Both the position numbers and the translations under genes were made by a program. A stretch of 42,510 bases of DNA from Bacilli bacterium (GTDB lineage Bacteria > Bacillota_I > Bacilli_A > RFN20 > CAG-826), in assembly GCA_900767605.1 (NCBI GenBank), contig CAAFZT010000045.1:1-42510 (forward strand), read 5' to 3'. The notes under the pieces are model-generated. The model searched no databases. It saw only the letters and a program-made list of their open reading frames with translations, and had not been told where the DNA came from. The number at the start of each line of letters is the position of its first letter. Positions within the stretch are counted from its first letter, which is position 1. Positions 1 to 9,400 of this stretch are shown piece by piece.

Positions 1-120
1 AAATATCGCAAAGCGATATAAATTATTAAGAACATTGTTACTGCACCAAAATTATATGGTGCTATTTACCAAAGACGGGGGGTGCTGTCCAATTTGAAAA
101 GGGCTTGTCATGGGCTAATG
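1..120. other. Non-coding left edge with three short inverted repeats
   Basis: No gene is visible before 170. The stretch holds short inverted repeats: ATATCGC/GCGATAT near 4-20, GCACC/GGTGC at about 43-62, and GTCAT/ATGAC at about 107-122. None is followed by a clear T-run, so I do not call a terminator. They may be the 3' end of a transcript that begins outside the window, or a leader structure. Confidence 0.3.
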
Positions 121-147
121 ACCCCATATACCTTCTTTTCATGGTTT

Positions 148-156
148 TGCTATAAT
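148..156 (+). promoter_or_regulatory. Extended -10 promoter of the 170 membrane protein gene
   Basis: TGC precedes a perfect TATAAT hexamer (151-156). Transcription should start near 163, leaving about seven untranslated bases before the ATG at 170. There is no convincing -35 and no Shine-Dalgarno site. Confidence 0.6.
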
Positions 157-169
157 AGGACAAGTCCTT

Positions 170-877
170 ATGAAGATTGAATCCCTTAATCGTCGGGCCA
201 AAATCATTACGATCGCCTTCCTTTGTTTCTATAGCGCCCTCTTCCTTTTATGCGGAATTTGCATTTTGGTCGTGAATCAAAGCGCACTCCGCGTCATTTA
301 TGGTTCGGGCGTTATCCTGTTATGGCTAGGGATTTCCTTTTATCTCCTTTTTATGCTTGTTGGCTCTAAAAAAGAAGACCCTCTCAAAAAGGGAAAATAC
401 GAATGCCTCGCTCGGTTTTTGTTTTTCGGTTCCTTCGTTTTCTTTGGCGTTTTGATTCTTTGGCTGGAACGTTATTTGGATTCTTCTTTCACCAAACTTG
501 ATTTTTCAGAGGAAAACTCTTCTGCCAATTCGGCTTATTTCTTTTTGGGCCTGATTGCTGGAGTTTTTGGAATCGTGACCCGCTTGCTTAAAGGAAGCCG
601 CAACCCCGAAACTTATGGCAATCACCGTAACGTCACCCTTCGTACCGTACCCTTGCTCCTTGTGTGGTTCCTCGTTTTCCTTGCCTTCTTGTTTGGACAG
701 ATTTATTGCAAGGCCTGGGCTTCCCCCGTTGGGTATTTATGGATCCCCTCCCTTTTGATGTTTGCTACGATTTTATCCGAGTACCTCACTTATTCTAAAA
801 ACATCAATCGAGCCTACTTTGTCGCGCCTTTCTTTGCCATTCTTCTCTCCTTTGCTTTGCTCGGCCTATTTTTCTAA
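170..877 (+). CDS. Seven-TM membrane protein of unknown function
   Basis: I do not recognise this 235-residue protein. Seven hydrophobic segments are visible at roughly residues 12-35, 42-65, 81-103, 122-142, 160-180, 187-208 and 216-235. They are joined by short charged loops, the longest being acidic/Asn-Ser rich between segments 3 and 4. No lipobox, catalytic motif or nucleotide-binding motif is present. The ATG lies just after a perfect extended -10 element, so the mRNA is almost leaderless. The next gene begins 35 bp downstream behind its own -10 element, so the two need not be co-transcribed. An integral membrane location is well supported; any function would be a guess. Confidence 0.75.
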   Translation: MKIESLNRRAKIITIAFLCFYSALFLLCGICILVVNQSALRVIYGSGVILLWLGISFYLLFMLVGSKKEDPLKKGKYECLARFLFFGSFVFFGVLILWLERYLDSSFTKLDFSEENSSANSAYFFLGLIAGVFGIVTRLLKGSRNPETYGNHRNVTLRTVPLLLVWFLVFLAFLFGQIYCKAWASPVGYLWIPSLLMFATILSEYLTYSKNINRAYFVAPFFAILLSFALLGLFF

Positions 878-895
878 CGAAAAAAGATAGAGTTG

Positions 896-904
896 TGGTA
901 GTAT
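896..904 (+). promoter_or_regulatory. Extended -10 element deciding the start of the Sel1 gene
   Basis: TGG followed by TAGTAT (899-904) lies eight bases before the ATG at 913. This favours ATG 913 over the upstream GTG at 895, which would place the -10 element inside the coding region. No Shine-Dalgarno site precedes 913, consistent with leaderless initiation. Confidence 0.5.
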
Positions 905-912
905 CTACGGGC

Positions 913-2307
913 ATGAAAAACGAACCATTGTCTACCCAACAAATTGATGAATACCTTGCTCATTCCGTTAATAACGGAACCGAAATCCTCCGTTCCCGCC
1001 AGGCGGGGTGCTTTTTTTGCGAAAGCCTATTTTCCGCAAAAGAAATCCACGACTGGGATAGCCAGTCCAATTCCTTGACGGCTGTATGCCCAAGATGCGG
1101 CATGCATAGCGTCATCGGCGATGCTTCTGGACTCCCTTTGGATGAAGAAATTCTCCATGAAGTTCGCAAAGCACGCTTTACCGATGATTACATTTCTCTC
1201 CATGCGGATATTGCCGTCCGTTATTGCCAAAATTATCTTAACGGCTTGGTTTGCCATAATCCGATGAATGAGGCCCTTTTTGTTCGCTACTGCGACATTT
1301 TAGCGGACATCCAACACCAAGGATCGGCGTTGATTCTTGGCAATTTCTATGAAATCGGCGGCGAATTTACCCCGCCTGATTTAGCAAAAGCCCTCCGTTA
1401 TTATCGTCGTCCCGAGCTTCATACGAACCCCGATGCTCTTGTGGGGATTGGACGAATCATGCAACGCTGGTTTGGGGAGAATAAGCACGACATGTTGGCC
1501 TATGAATATTATTCCCAGGCCGCGGCGTTAGGATCCTATGCAGGCGTTTACCAAGTCGCCCAATGCTATTTTGATGGATATGGGGTGAAAAAGGACCCAG
1601 AGATGGGTTTTGCCATGCTTCAATCCGCCTATGCCGACGTGTTCCAATCGTTTACCAACTCGCAAAATAACGTGGATGATTTTGTGAATTATTCTTTACG
1701 CCTAGGAGAATGCTACCAAAAGGGAATCGCGGTGAAAAAAGACCCCATGGCCGCCCTTCGTTATAACCTTTTCGCGGAATTTGGGTGCTCCACCCAAAAT
1801 GGTTTTACCCCCGACATTGAGGAGAATGCCGCCATCCGCAAAAAGATTTCCCGCCGCATCCATATGCTTGCCAAACCGTTTTCCTTCACCAAAGGGGAAC
1901 CTGTTTACGACCAGGATAGTTTCTATGACTCTTTCTGCGATTCTCCCGCCCCCGCGCTTCCCAAGTTCTTTAGCCTAAAATCTTGGGATCCCGCCACAGG
2001 GATTTTACGTTTCACCGTTCGCTATATGCTTCCCCCTCTCATTGTGGATTTGGCGAATCTATATTGCGGTATCGCCGGAGAGGAAATCGAATGGGAATTC
2101 CATGACATCGCCGAATTCCGCATGGCGGGCGAGCAGGATACGATTTTCGATCGTATTGTGAGTCCTGATGACAATTCGTGGTCATTTGAACACGTTTCTT
2201 CCTCTGGTCAGGGGCAAGAATCCATTTATTTAAGATTCCGTCCTAAAGCGGATGAAGAGGAAGACGGAATTTTAGAGGAGAAGCCCTCCGATGAAAAAAA
2301 CAAATAA
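913..2307 (+). CDS. Zinc-ribbon and Sel1-like repeat protein
   Basis: This cytoplasmic protein of about 464 residues starts with a probable zinc ribbon: two CxxC pairs (CFFC and CPRC) 22 residues apart near the N-terminus. Helical Sel1/TPR-type repeats follow, recognisable by the motif YFDGYGVKKDPEMGFAML and a second copy around GIAVKKDPMAALRY. The C-terminal third is beta-rich with an acidic, lysine-containing tail. Sel1 repeats mediate protein-protein contacts, so an adaptor role is inferred. A GTG start at 895 is possible, but ATG 913 sits eight bases after an extended -10 element. The last 17 bases overlap the first ABC transporter gene, whose Shine-Dalgarno site lies inside this frame, so translation of the two is probably coupled. 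The link to the exporter is unexplained. Confidence 0.8.
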   Translation: MKNEPLSTQQIDEYLAHSVNNGTEILRSRQAGCFFCESLFSAKEIHDWDSQSNSLTAVCPRCGMHSVIGDASGLPLDEEILHEVRKARFTDDYISLHADIAVRYCQNYLNGLVCHNPMNEALFVRYCDILADIQHQGSALILGNFYEIGGEFTPPDLAKALRYYRRPELHTNPDALVGIGRIMQRWFGENKHDMLAYEYYSQAAALGSYAGVYQVAQCYFDGYGVKKDPEMGFAMLQSAYADVFQSFTNSQNNVDDFVNYSLRLGECYQKGIAVKKDPMAALRYNLFAEFGCSTQNGFTPDIEENAAIRKKISRRIHMLAKPFSFTKGEPVYDQDSFYDSFCDSPAPALPKFFSLKSWDPATGILRFTVRYMLPPLIVDLANLYCGIAGEEIEWEFHDIAEFRMAGEQDTIFDRIVSPDDNSWSFEHVSSSGQGQESIYLRFRPKADEEEDGILEEKPSDEKNK

Positions 2308-4048
2308 AACGGCATTAACCTTTTTAAAGCCCTACCGCATTCGGGTCTTTTTGGCCCCCTTGCTTAAAATTGTCGAATGCATCACCGAGCTCGCCGTTCC
2401 CTTTATTGTTCGTAGCGTCATTGACCAAGGCTTAACGGAGCCTTCTATTGGCGAGGCGTATGGCGGTCATTATGGAGACACCAAATATATTTTGGGATTA
2501 ACCTCCTTGATTTTTGTTTTCGCTATCGTGGGATTTGGTTGCACGATGATCACCCAGTATTTAGCGGCCCACGTTTCCAGCGAATATGCTTATACCTTGA
2601 AGAAAGAACTTTATGATCATTTAACTCACGCCTCCTCCAAACAGGTGGAAAATTACGGCAAAGGGAAAGCGCTCAATTTATTGACCAACGACTCGTTCTC
2701 CATACAAAACGGCGTGCAGCTATTCATGCGTTTGATGGTTCGCGCCCCCTTCCTCGTTTTGGGGTCGGTCGCCGCGGCTTTCTTCATCAACGTCTACGCT
2801 GGTTTAGCCGTATTTGGTGGCTTAAGTCTCTGCGCATTAACCATCTTCATCGTCATGAAATTGACCCCCAAGGAATATAGCATCCTCCAAAAAGAGCTGG
2901 ACCGTGTATCGACTTTGGGGGATGACGCGATTGTAGGAGGCCGCGTGGTCCGCGCCTTCAACAAGCAGGAAGATGAAATCGCCTCCTTTCAAAAAGAATC
3001 GGAAAAATATCGGAAACAGGCCCTTCGCATCCAAAAGATGAATTCCTTTATCAATCCTTTGACTTTTGGATTCGTAAATGCCGCCATCGTTTTAATTCTT
3101 TATTTTGGCTCGTTTAAAATCCAACTAACGGGATTATCCGTGGGTTCGATTGTTGCCCTTGTTTCCTTCTTAACCCAATCTCTTACCGCCCTTATCCAAT
3201 TCACGCGCCTTGTCACTTCCATTTCGAAAGCCTTGGCCTCGAAGAAACGTATCGACGCCTTCTTTGCTTTAACTCCCGATATCGTCGATGGGCCTTTGAA
3301 AATAACAAAGAAAGGGGCGAAAACTCTCTTCCGTTTTGAAGACGTCCGTTTGTCCTTCGGCGGGGAAAACGATGCCCTGTCCCACATTAATTTCGAACTT
3401 TGCCCCGGAGAAACGATTGGCATCATCGGGGGCACTGGAAGCGGAAAGTCCACGATTTTATCCCTCTGCAACCGTTTTCTGGACGCTAGCGGAGGACAAG
3501 TCTATTTCCGAGAAGAACCCATCCAAAAATGGAACCTTCACGCCCTGCGCGATCAAATTGCCTTGGTCTCTCAAAAACCTCAAATCTTCCAAGGGACGAT
3601 TCGCGATAATTTGCTGCTTGGGAATCCTCATGCCAGCGAAGAAGAAATCAAGGCGGCGATTCAGGATTCGTTATGCTCGGAATATTTCTGCCATTATAAA
3701 GACGGCTTGGATCACCCAATCGAAGAGGGAGGCGCTAATCTAAGCGGCGGCCAAAAGCAGCGTTTGCTCATTGGCCGTGCCCTTTTATCCAAGCGCCCCA
3801 TTTTAATGTTAGATGATTCTACGAGCGCTTTGGATTATAAAAGCGACTTGCTAGTTCGCGAAAACATCAAAAAGAGAGGAGACCTCTCCGTAATTTTAGT
3901 TAGCCAAAGGGCGACCTCCATTCAAAATTGCGACCGTATTTATGTCTTGGACAAAGGCCATATCGTGGGAGTAGGAAAACATGAGGAACTATTAACCTCC
4001 TGCCCCGTTTATTCTGAAATCTATCATGCACAGGTGGATGCCCAATGA
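2291..4048 (+). CDS. ABC exporter half-transporter with degenerate ATPase site
   Basis: This 585-residue protein has an N-terminal six-TM exporter domain and a C-terminal nucleotide-binding domain. Walker A is GGTGSGKS (380-387) and the signature is LSGGQ (484-488). Walker B is MLDDSTSALD, where Asp509 replaces the catalytic Glu, and the switch-loop His is Gln (VSQR instead of VAHR). These changes are typical of the non-hydrolysing partner in heterodimeric multidrug exporters such as TM287/288, LmrCD and BmrCD. The start is supported by GAGGAGA ten bases upstream, inside the preceding Sel1 gene. The stop overlaps the start of the second half-transporter in an ATGA, so the subunits are translated as a pair. 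The substrate (drug, lipid or peptide) cannot be told. Confidence 0.92.
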   Translation: MKKTNKTALTFLKPYRIRVFLAPLLKIVECITELAVPFIVRSVIDQGLTEPSIGEAYGGHYGDTKYILGLTSLIFVFAIVGFGCTMITQYLAAHVSSEYAYTLKKELYDHLTHASSKQVENYGKGKALNLLTNDSFSIQNGVQLFMRLMVRAPFLVLGSVAAAFFINVYAGLAVFGGLSLCALTIFIVMKLTPKEYSILQKELDRVSTLGDDAIVGGRVVRAFNKQEDEIASFQKESEKYRKQALRIQKMNSFINPLTFGFVNAAIVLILYFGSFKIQLTGLSVGSIVALVSFLTQSLTALIQFTRLVTSISKALASKKRIDAFFALTPDIVDGPLKITKKGAKTLFRFEDVRLSFGGENDALSHINFELCPGETIGIIGGTGSGKSTILSLCNRFLDASGGQVYFREEPIQKWNLHALRDQIALVSQKPQIFQGTIRDNLLLGNPHASEEEIKAAIQDSLCSEYFCHYKDGLDHPIEEGGANLSGGQKQRLLIGRALLSKRPILMLDDSTSALDYKSDLLVRENIKKRGDLSVILVSQRATSIQNCDRIYVLDKGHIVGVGKHEELLTSCPVYSEIYHAQVDAQ

Positions 4049-5805
4049 AAAACTTCAAAGCCTTAAAGAAATACCTTCGCGGTTCCTACGGAATCGTTAT
4101 TTTAAGTTTCGTTTTTGCTTTGCTAAGCGTTGCTGCTAAAATGGCTGTCCCCTTCGTGACTGGATTAGGGGTGGATGTCATTCGGGAATGGATGAAAAAC
4201 CCCATGCAAGAAGACCATTATTCCCATGCTTTATTGATTGATTTGGTTTTGATGATCGGCCTCATTTTATGCGGGACGGTCTTCCGTTATTTCTTTGATT
4301 TCACGACGGCCTATGTTGGTCAACGCTTGGTCAAGAAGATGCGAGACGACGTTTATATCGCCTTAAATGAAGTGCCCGTTTCCTATTTGGACAGGAACCC
4401 CCACGGGGATTTATTGCTCCGTTTGACGAATGATATCGAAAACGTTCAAACGGGCCTCATCACGGGGGCGGGTGCCCTTTACGAAGGCATCGTTCAAATC
4501 CTCATCACCATCGTTTTCATGTTCTATTTGAATTATTTCTTGGGACTCGTCGTCGTTATTCTCACCCCGTTAAGCATCTTGACGTCTCGCTTTATCTCGA
4601 AACACAACGCCCAATATTTCAAACTGCAAAACGAGAAATTAGGCCAAATCACTGCTTTTTCTAGCGAATCCATTACCAACTTGGAAGCCATTCAATCCTA
4701 CGGGTTGGAAGAAAGAAAAGCGCAGGGGTTCGACGAAAAGAACCTAGAGGTGAAAGGGGCAAACTTCAAAGCAACTTTCGCCGCGAGCTGGATTAACCCC
4801 TCTACCCGTTTGGTGAATAACACGATCTACGGTTCGGTAATTTTATTAGGAGTTTGGATGATTCTAGAAAGCGGATCCACTTGGAGCTGGCTTGGTATTC
4901 CCTTCAGCGTTGGTTCCCTTTCCTCTTTCTTAACCTATTCCTATCAATACATGACCCCGTTTAATGAGATTGCCGATGCCGCAAGCGACATTTTCTACGC
5001 GGACGCTTCTTTAGGAAGAGTGATGGAAACCTTAACGACTCCTAAAGACATTGATACGGGAAATCGTCCCTTGGGGCAAGAAGTCCAAACTTTGGAAGCC
5101 AAAAACATGGTGTTTTCTTACGATACCAAGCGAACCATCATTCAACGGTTTAACCTCGATATCTATAAAGGGCACAAGATTGCCTTGGTCGGTACTACGG
5201 GATGCGGCAAAACCACCATCATCAACCTTTTGATGCGATTCTATGATCCTCAGCAAGGGGGATTCTATATGAATGGCATCCCCACGCAAGAAATCGCCAA
5301 AAAAGAGATGAGAAGCCATATTGGGATGGTCCTTCAAGAGACGTGGCTATCCAAGGATACCATTGCCGCGAATATCGCCTTTGGGAAGCCAAATGCCACG
5401 ATGGAAGAAATCGTCGAGGCGGCGAAAAAAGCCCATGCGGATGAATTTATCCGCCGAATGCCAGAAGGCTACCAAACCGTTGTGAGCAACGCTACCGGTC
5501 TATCTACCGGTGAAAAGCAATTGCTTTGCGTGGCTCGTATTCTTCTTACTCAGCCAGAAATCGTCTTGCTAGACGAAGCGACTTCCAACATCGACCTTCG
5601 CACCGAATTAGCCTTGGGCAAGGCTTTTGATGAATTGATGCGGGGCAAAACTAGCATCGTCGTCGCTCACCGCTTGTCCACGATTAAAAACGCGGATTTG
5701 ATTCTTGTGATGAAAGACGGCGCGGTTTTGGAACAAGGAAATTTCGGGGAATTGATGGCGAAAAACGGCGCATTTGCCGATTTGTATCGTAGCCAGCTCG
5801 CTTAA
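4045..5805 (+). CDS. ABC exporter half-transporter, catalytic partner
   Basis: This 586-residue half-transporter has an N-terminal TM domain followed by a nucleotide-binding domain. Walker A is GTTGCGKT (383-390), Walker B is VLLDEATSNID with the catalytic Glu at 511, and the switch loop is a canonical VVAHRLSTI. Its signature is altered to LSTGE (486-490). In heterodimeric exporters the altered signature of one subunit faces the degenerate Walker B of the other. The two lesions here therefore fall in one composite site, leaving one intact site per dimer. It is coupled to the previous gene by a 4-bp overlap. Its stop lies one base from the stop of the convergent GNAT gene, leaving no room for a separate terminator. 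Confidence 0.92.
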   Translation: MKNFKALKKYLRGSYGIVILSFVFALLSVAAKMAVPFVTGLGVDVIREWMKNPMQEDHYSHALLIDLVLMIGLILCGTVFRYFFDFTTAYVGQRLVKKMRDDVYIALNEVPVSYLDRNPHGDLLLRLTNDIENVQTGLITGAGALYEGIVQILITIVFMFYLNYFLGLVVVILTPLSILTSRFISKHNAQYFKLQNEKLGQITAFSSESITNLEAIQSYGLEERKAQGFDEKNLEVKGANFKATFAASWINPSTRLVNNTIYGSVILLGVWMILESGSTWSWLGIPFSVGSLSSFLTYSYQYMTPFNEIADAASDIFYADASLGRVMETLTTPKDIDTGNRPLGQEVQTLEAKNMVFSYDTKRTIIQRFNLDIYKGHKIALVGTTGCGKTTIINLLMRFYDPQQGGFYMNGIPTQEIAKKEMRSHIGMVLQETWLSKDTIAANIAFGKPNATMEEIVEAAKKAHADEFIRRMPEGYQTVVSNATGLSTGEKQLLCVARILLTQPEIVLLDEATSNIDLRTELALGKAFDELMRGKTSIVVAHRLSTIKNADLILVMKDGAVLEQGNFGELMAKNGAFADLYRSQLA

Positions 5806-5806
5806 A

Positions 5807-6361
5807 TTACCAGAATAGATTTCGGCAAAGCCCATCGCTATGGTGGAGATAATAAAGACAAACGGTTTTTCCTATTCCTGGAATATCCAGGGGCTTTCTC
5901 ATTTGAAAACCTTTCTTTTGAAAGAAGGGAACGACGTCCATATGGTCGAGGGGGCAGGCTAAAAAGATGTCGCTTTGAGGGTGGCGGCGCATCCAATCTT
6001 GCAGCAATAAACTGCCCAAGCCTTTGTGACGATAACTAGGATCGATAAAAAGGGAAGTGATGGCTAATAGGCTTTCGCTTGTACTGCCACAATCTTCTAA
6101 TAAGGAATCTAATTCTTTCCAAGAAGAGGAATGGGGGAAGAACGCTTTTTTCACGTCGTGAGTAAAGATAAGCCCGCCATAAACGCGGCCTTGTTCTTTT
6201 AGAATCAAAATGCGGCCGGCCTCTAATTCTTCTTCGCTTGGTTCCAAAGAAGAGGGGAATTCGATTTTCCCTTCGAGCTGATTGGCTTCTTGAACGCGAC
6301 GGAAGCATTTTTTCGTCGCTTCGAGGTCGATGGTTTTAGCGGTGGCGATTTTAAAAGACAT
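5807..6361 (-). CDS. GNAT-family N-acetyltransferase
   Basis: This protein of about 184 residues has the GNAT fold signature. A beta-strand 'SLLAITSLFIDPSYRHKGLG' is followed by SLLLQDWM, matching the V-x-P-x-x-[RQ]xxGxG/A acetyl-CoA pyrophosphate-binding motif A. A late motif 'VPFFQKKGF' is typical of motif B. It should transfer an acetyl group from acetyl-CoA to an unknown amine. An in-frame start eight codons upstream (6385) exists, but the ATG at 6361 is exactly six bases after a TATGCT -10 hexamer. I therefore prefer 6361 and a leaderless mRNA. It is divergent from the helicase operon and convergent with the ABC exporter. Confidence 0.8.
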   Translation of the reverse strand: MSFKIATAKTIDLEATKKCFRRVQEANQLEGKIEFPSSLEPSEEELEAGRILILKEQGRVYGGLIFTHDVKKAFFPHSSSWKELDSLLEDCGSTSESLLAITSLFIDPSYRHKGLGSLLLQDWMRRHPQSDIFLACPLDHMDVVPFFQKKGFQMRKPLDIPGIGKTVCLYYLHHSDGLCRNLFW

Positions 6362-6367
6362 GAGAAA

Positions 6368-6373
6368 AGCATA
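6368..6373 (-). promoter_or_regulatory. -10 element of the leaderless GNAT gene
   Basis: TATGCT on the minus strand, followed by six bases and the ATG at 6361. No Shine-Dalgarno sequence can fit. The -35 region is not recognisable. Confidence 0.4.
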
Positions 6374-6407
6374 CTGCAAAGTCATTTCTTCGGGCAGGGT
6401 TTGCGGT

Positions 6408-6433
6408 TAAAATAATGGGACGACGGAAGGAGG
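6408..6433 (+). promoter_or_regulatory. Promoter and ribosome-binding site of the helicase operon
   Basis: TAAAAT (6408-6413) is a plausible -10, giving a leader of about 20 bases. AAGGAGG (6427-6433) is a strong Shine-Dalgarno site ending seven bases before the ATG at 6441. This contrasts with the leaderless genes around it. Confidence 0.5.
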
Positions 6434-6440
6434 GGGTACC

Positions 6441-9400
6441 ATGAAAATTACTTTTTGCTATAAAACGGCCTTGGATAAAGAACAGACCATGATTCCTTAT
6501 GATGGGATGGATGAGGTGGCTGTTTCTTTTGAGGAGGCTTCGCGAAATGCTTTGTCTAGGATTACTTCTTTAAAATATGCCCCCGACTTCGAACGCGTCT
6601 TAGATGGCCCCATTCCCGATAAGAAACAAGAAGACGAATTGGTTCATTTTCGTTTGTCCGATTGGGCAATGATTGCTTCGATCGTCGATCAAAATTTCGA
6701 ACCTCTTTCTCTCCTTTTGTTAAACCGTAGAAATCACTCTTTTGCCCTGGTTTTAAAGGGCAATGAGCCCGTTGTCCAAATGGAATTCCATGGGAAATTG
6801 CAGGTTCAGGATGACGCTTTCGAATCGGCTTATGAAATCGAAGATTATCTAGAAATCACAGGGATTGACGCTAACGTTTCTCTTTCCGCCCCTCCCATCG
6901 CATCGAAGCCCGTTGATTTAGGGGAAGCCCCGGAAGAAAAAGAGGAAGACGACGTGGATATGGAGGCGATTCAGCAAATTACCCGTCCGCATTTCGAGGC
7001 GGTCTCATCCTCTAAGCCAAAAGATTTGGGCCGTTCTCAATGGGAAAAAAGAGAAGAGCTGGATGCAAAAATCGAAGAGCCGGAAACCCTGGATATCACA
7101 AGCTTCAAGAAAAGTTTTTCCGGCAATTCCAAGAAAAAACCGCGTAATTTAGATGGAATTTCATTAAACCCAAAACCTTCTACCCCCTCCCCAAAACCCG
7201 TTGTTGTTAAAACGGAAATGCCGGCTCCATCCCCAAAATGGAAAGACGAGGAAGAGGAATACCAGCCTCCCAAACTTCAAAATGCATCTTTTGAATCCTC
7301 TAAGGGGAAGGTATTGGATTTAGAACGCAAGGAAGGCGGGTTTCGCACCCAACCACGTTTTATTTACCGAAGACATACCGACTGGGATTATCTTTTCACT
7401 CGTCAAGGGAGCGAGAATGACGAAAAATCTTTTGTGCAGGTCAACCACCTATTGAAACAAAGGCGGTTTTTCGAACTCTACCCCACTTGCTATTTTGTTC
7501 CTAATATCGTTCCTAAAAACGACCCCGTCTTTCAACTGCTTAAGAATTTTCATCCGGAAGATTGGATTGTCTGCGCCTGTTTATTAAACCGTTCTATGGA
7601 ACTGCAGAGTTTCGTTTTATGTCCCAAATCCAATTTGGATAAGGCGGTTGTTATTGCCTCAAAAGGAAACGATTATTTGGTCTCTTGCATCTCTTCCTGC
7701 GGTATTTTGATTAAAGAATACCACCAAACCGTTTTTAGCAAAGAGCTTTGTCTGCGGAAGGAGGAAACGACCCCTCTTCCAGTTAAAAGGCCCAAAATCG
7801 AAAGAGAATCAGAAGACCTAGAACCCGATTTAGAGGAGGAAGAAACCGTCCCTTTAAGGAAAACTCCGAGAAGACGTTTGTTTTTATCCCGCAAATTTGA
7901 GCGATGCTGTGAAGAGCGGGCGGAGGTATATCACGCCCCGTTTGAAAAAACTCTTCGCAAGCTTTACGAAACTGCAATATTTGGAGAAGATCAAGAATGG
8001 GTGGATTATTTAAAAAAGCACGATAACGCCTCCATTTCTACTCCACACGTCCGTTTTGAAAAATTCCGTTTCGACGATTTGGCAGAAACGCGAACTGACC
8101 GGGTTTTCTTTCTTCGCGGCGATGAATTTTCTTCTCGCGGCTTGAACCGAAACGACATTGTATTCGTTTACTTGACTCAAGGCGCGGAGGAACATGATCG
8201 ACAAGGGGAAATTGCCTTGCGGTTAGATAAAGCCACTCGCGATGAAATGGTTATCGAACAGGTTTTATTGCCTTACGAAAGTAACCATATTGATGAACTG
8301 GCTTACCCCTCACTTACCCAATATCAATTGCTTTTGGCTTCTAGAGAACAATTGCCGCACGCTTTCGTTGGTTCGGCGGGAACCGGAAAGACAATTCTAT
8401 CTTTGAAAGAAACGCTGGATTTAGGAGATGTAAATAAGAGAGTTCTTTATTTGACCTATCAAAAAGACCTCAAGAATTTTGCCGAGAAGAAATTAGAAGA
8501 GCTTCACGCGAGAAACGTGGAGACCCATACTTGGAAAACGTTATGCCGGTCTTTGAAGCTCCCTCAATCGGATTGCATGGACGACAAAAGCGATTTCGAA
8601 CGTTTCTTCGGCCTTTTAGAAGAAAGAAACAATCGCTTATATCGCCGTGTGGCCAATTGCTTTGAAGGAAGCAAGGAAGATGATTGCCTTGTTTGCTATT
8701 CCTTTTACCGAGGGGTATTAGAAGGCCTAAGCACCGACGTTAATCCAACATGTGACATCCTCTCCTTACCCACCTTTCTTGAACGCACGAAAAAGGAAGA
8801 AGGCTTTAGTTTGGAGCAGAAACAAGCCATCTACGAGGTGGGGAAGGCGTATGAAAACCATTTAAAGGCTCTAAAGAGAACAACGGATAACCGCCTCGCC
8901 CATGAACTGTTAAACCACGTTAATAACCTTGAAGGATATGACGCCATTGTTATTGACGAATATCAAGACCTCTCCGAAATTCAATTTGAAGCTGTGTGTG
9001 CATTACTCAACCACGAATATCCATCGAATTTGTTCAACCTCTATCTATACGGAGACGATAATCAAGCGATTAATCCGACGATTTTCGACGTCAAAGATGC
9101 GAAGCGCATCGTAAAGAAATGCTTTGGAAATCAAGCAAATCTCTATGTTTCGAACCTAAACGACAGTTATCGAAGCGGCCCGAACCTTGTTGGATACATT
9201 AATGAAGTCTCCAAAATTCGTAGAAAAGCCATCGGAGCTCGTAATGTGGAAGTGGATTCGATTCAGGAGGTAACGAAGCGTGAAGACGAGGAAGATGTCT
9301 TTGTATCTCTGATTCAAAACAAGGAGAGTTTTGAAAAACTTTTGAATGCAGTTTCCGTTTCGAATCGCGATTGCGTGTTCTTATTCCCCAATGCGAAGAT

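Noticed and set aside
895..912. GTG start of the Sel1 protein
   Set aside because: The extended -10 element TGG-TAGTAT would lie inside the coding region; ATG 913 fits the spacing seen at other leaderless genes.
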